This document shows positions 62,637 to 64,000 of a stretch of 64,000 bases of DNA, piece after piece. The DNA is from Euclidia mi. Its lineage: Eukaryota > Arthropoda > Insecta > Lepidoptera > Erebidae. Location of the stretch: contig OX123209.2 in NCBI GenBank assembly GCA_944739405.2, positions 15,270,217-15,334,216 of the forward strand, written 5' to 3'. The notes below the pieces were generated by a model. That model did no database searches, was not told the DNA's origin, and saw only the letters and a list, made by a program, of their open reading frames with translations. The translations under genes and the position numbers were made by a program. Position 1 is the stretch's first letter, and every line of letters begins with the position of its first letter.

Positions 62637-62683
62637 AATTTATTCACTTATGTCACAATGTGACGCTTATGAACGTCAAATAT
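62637..62683 (-). repeat. remainder of the third tandem LINE tail
   Basis: AATTTATTCACTTATGTCAC and TGACGCTTATGAACGTCAAA complete the unit begun at 57491, showing the intervening 5.1 kb was inserted into it. Confidence 0.8.
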
Positions 62684-62816
62684 TACATTTTTAAATTTTA
62701 GTTATAGTGATTCTACATTTAAATTTACTGCCACATTCGCAAAGCAAGACTTTGGAACACAGGGAATTACTGCTTTACTTATAAAATTATATGCTTGGAA
62801 CACAGAGTAAGTATGT

Positions 62817-62861
62817 AGTATGTCTGTAATTAAGGTTTCCGATCTTAATTACAAACATACT
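62817..62861. repeat. short palindrome
   Basis: Arms of 18 nt (62817-62834 and 62844-62861) match with one mismatch and a 9-nt loop. Confidence 0.85.
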
Positions 62862-63023
62862 TCACATGGTACGCAGTGTAGCATCCTTCAATGCACAAAT
62901 TCACGTCGCCGACGCTACACCTCCACACTGTCGAGCGCCGTATTTTGCCTTCGTGGCACAATTTGCAGCGCTGCTTTTTTTATTTTTCGCCGGTAAATGT
63001 AATAGGCTAGTTGACAAAAAAAA

Positions 63024-63275
63024 CTTTATAAGTCCGTTCTTTAGATTATTCAAAAATAAGCGATACGTATTTTTTTATTTGTAAATTAAACCAAAAATGA
63101 CCAAGATATAGCTCATTAAAGTTACGTATAACGTCACGCCGTGCTGCATTTTTTCGCACTAGATGACGTCACACGTAACTTTAATGGGCTATATCTTTGT
63201 TATTTTTTATTTAATCGAAAAAAGAAAAAATACGTGTCCAATATTTTTTTATAATCTAAAATACGGACAAAATAA
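63024..63275. mobile_element. foldback MITE, about 250 bp
   Basis: Arms of roughly 100 bp (63024-63126 and 63174-63275) match imperfectly as inverted copies: GTCCGT..TTTAGATTAT at the outside, ATACGTATTTTTT in the middle and ATATAGC[T/C]CATTAAAGTTACG inside, around a loop with paired GACGTCA-type words. It lies 30 bp from the end of the piggyBac gene. Confidence 0.75.
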
Positions 63276-63305
63276 AATGTAATTATTTTGACCCTGGAAA
63301 CTACC

Positions 63306-64000
63306 CTATTGTGACAGTTCGGCTGGTGGCGGTGGTTTTTGCCGAATGAGTGATTCAGGGCTATACGTCTGAAGCATTTCTTGTGCCAGCTGAAGTCGGA
63401 AATCTCTATTGCCGAGCTCAGTTTTTTGAGTGCGGTCGTGGTTGTATATTGTCTGGGCGTTATGTATTGACACGTTAAGAAGCCGGCGGAAATGTTTCTT
63501 GTACCAGCACATATTGCGTACCCTCTCTACGGCAAAGGCATGGAGCATCTGATCTTTATAATCGACGCCGCCCATAGAGAGGTTGTGATCCAACACGACC
63601 TTGGGCTTGTACTTGTAGTACCCATACTTTTCTTTGCCGCCGACTTCCGGGTGGTGGAACGTGGATATCGTTGACACAAGATTTTTATCCTTCCACACAT
63701 AAATCCTTGTCGTGCTGAACGAAACTTCACCCGCTTTCATGTTTGTTTTATTTTTACTCTAGAGTGACTCGGGAACAAAACTCTCTGCTGAGCCGAAGAG
63801 TGCCCATGCTATCAGTCTTGTGTTTCCTTTTTAGAATCCTAGAAAGGAGCGGCGCATTGTAAAAATTGTCCATTAGAATGTTATGGCCTTTGCCAAACAA
63901 TGGATGCATCAGGTCGAACACAATCTGAGACGTAGCATTCTCCGGCTCATTTTCTAGCGCATGTTCTCCAATCGCTTCTTGTGGCGCTTCTTGCGGCGCA
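63306..64000 (-). pseudogene. piggyBac-type transposase, C-terminal part, cut by window edge
   Basis: From the window edge the minus strand reads IVFDLMHPLFGKGHNILMDN FYNAPLLSRIL (second catalytic Asp in LMDNFYN), then HKTDSMGTLRLSREF. A one-base shift and a stop near 63760 precede MKAGEVSFSTTRIYVWKDKN LVSTISTFHHPE, VVLDHNLSMGGVDYKDQMLH (third Asp) and WYKKHFRRLLNVSIHNAQTI, to a stop near 63306. It matches piggyBac-derived (PGBD4-like) transposases and is a different family from 49849-56332. The C-terminal Cys-rich finger is not seen before the stop. The N-terminal half lies beyond 64000. Confidence 0.87.

Overview
This window reads as eukaryotic, insect, repeat-dense DNA, most probably from a moth or butterfly. 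The evidence is spliced transposase genes, several tRNA-derived SINEs of a type common in Lepidoptera, Helitron ends with A+T-rich 5' starts and CTAG 3' ends, and RTE, Jockey-type, DIRS, BEL/Pao, piggyBac, Harbinger, mariner and Mutator/YqaJ elements packed together. I found no convincing host gene. Almost every stretch with coding character belongs to a transposable element, and nearly all of these carry frameshifts, stops or insertions. Family assignments rest on motifs read by eye; no database search was possible.

Layout. 1-4.2 kb: SINE pieces and a spliced Harbinger transposase on the minus strand, split by a 1.1-kb MITE with a 9-bp target duplication. 4.6-8.1 kb: end of a BEL/Pao pol, pieces of a second Harbinger (transposase and Myb-like partner) and the 5' end of a hAT element. 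8.1-13.7 kb: a TAA-flanked, inverted-repeat-bounded block holding a MADF exon, a SINE, smaller MITEs and a decayed spliced Mutator/YqaJ gene. 13.9-17.3 kb: full-length RTE LINE with a 12-bp target duplication. 17.9-19.2 kb: mariner with one visible lesion. 19.4-21.2 kb: BEL/Pao RT-RNase H. 21.6-23.6 kb: ISL2EU-like element with convergent genes. 25.2-29.3 kb: CR1/Jockey-superfamily LINE with an esterase-like ORF1. 30.2-30.9 kb: Harbinger remnants. 31.0-34.6 kb: DIRS retroelement with a hAT MITE inside. 35-36.2 kb: a small membrane-protein ORF, tandem Helitrons and a Ty3/gypsy LTR. 36.4 kb: a 22-bp minisatellite. 37.5-40.3 kb: LINE and mariner-type remnants. 40.6-44 kb: Harbinger pieces interrupted by a 2.1-kb hairpin-ended element. 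44.1-47.3 kb: second RTE copy with a Penelope-like fragment inside. 49.4-56.8 kb: TTAA-flanked piggyBac carrying a Helitron and a 4.7-kb LINE with intact ORF1. 57.3-62.7 kb: tandem LINE tails split by a LINE, itself split by a terminal-inverted-repeat element that contains another. 63.0-64.0 kb: a foldback MITE and a second piggyBac cut by the window edge.

The genes do not work together as a pathway. What the region records is order of insertion: in at least ten places one element interrupts another and target duplications give the boundaries. The most unusual recurring signal is a set of short, near-perfect palindromes (arms 18-31 nt, loops 2-9 nt). In two cases comparison of the paralogous RTE copies shows them to be inverted duplications that arose locally, as replication template switching would produce.
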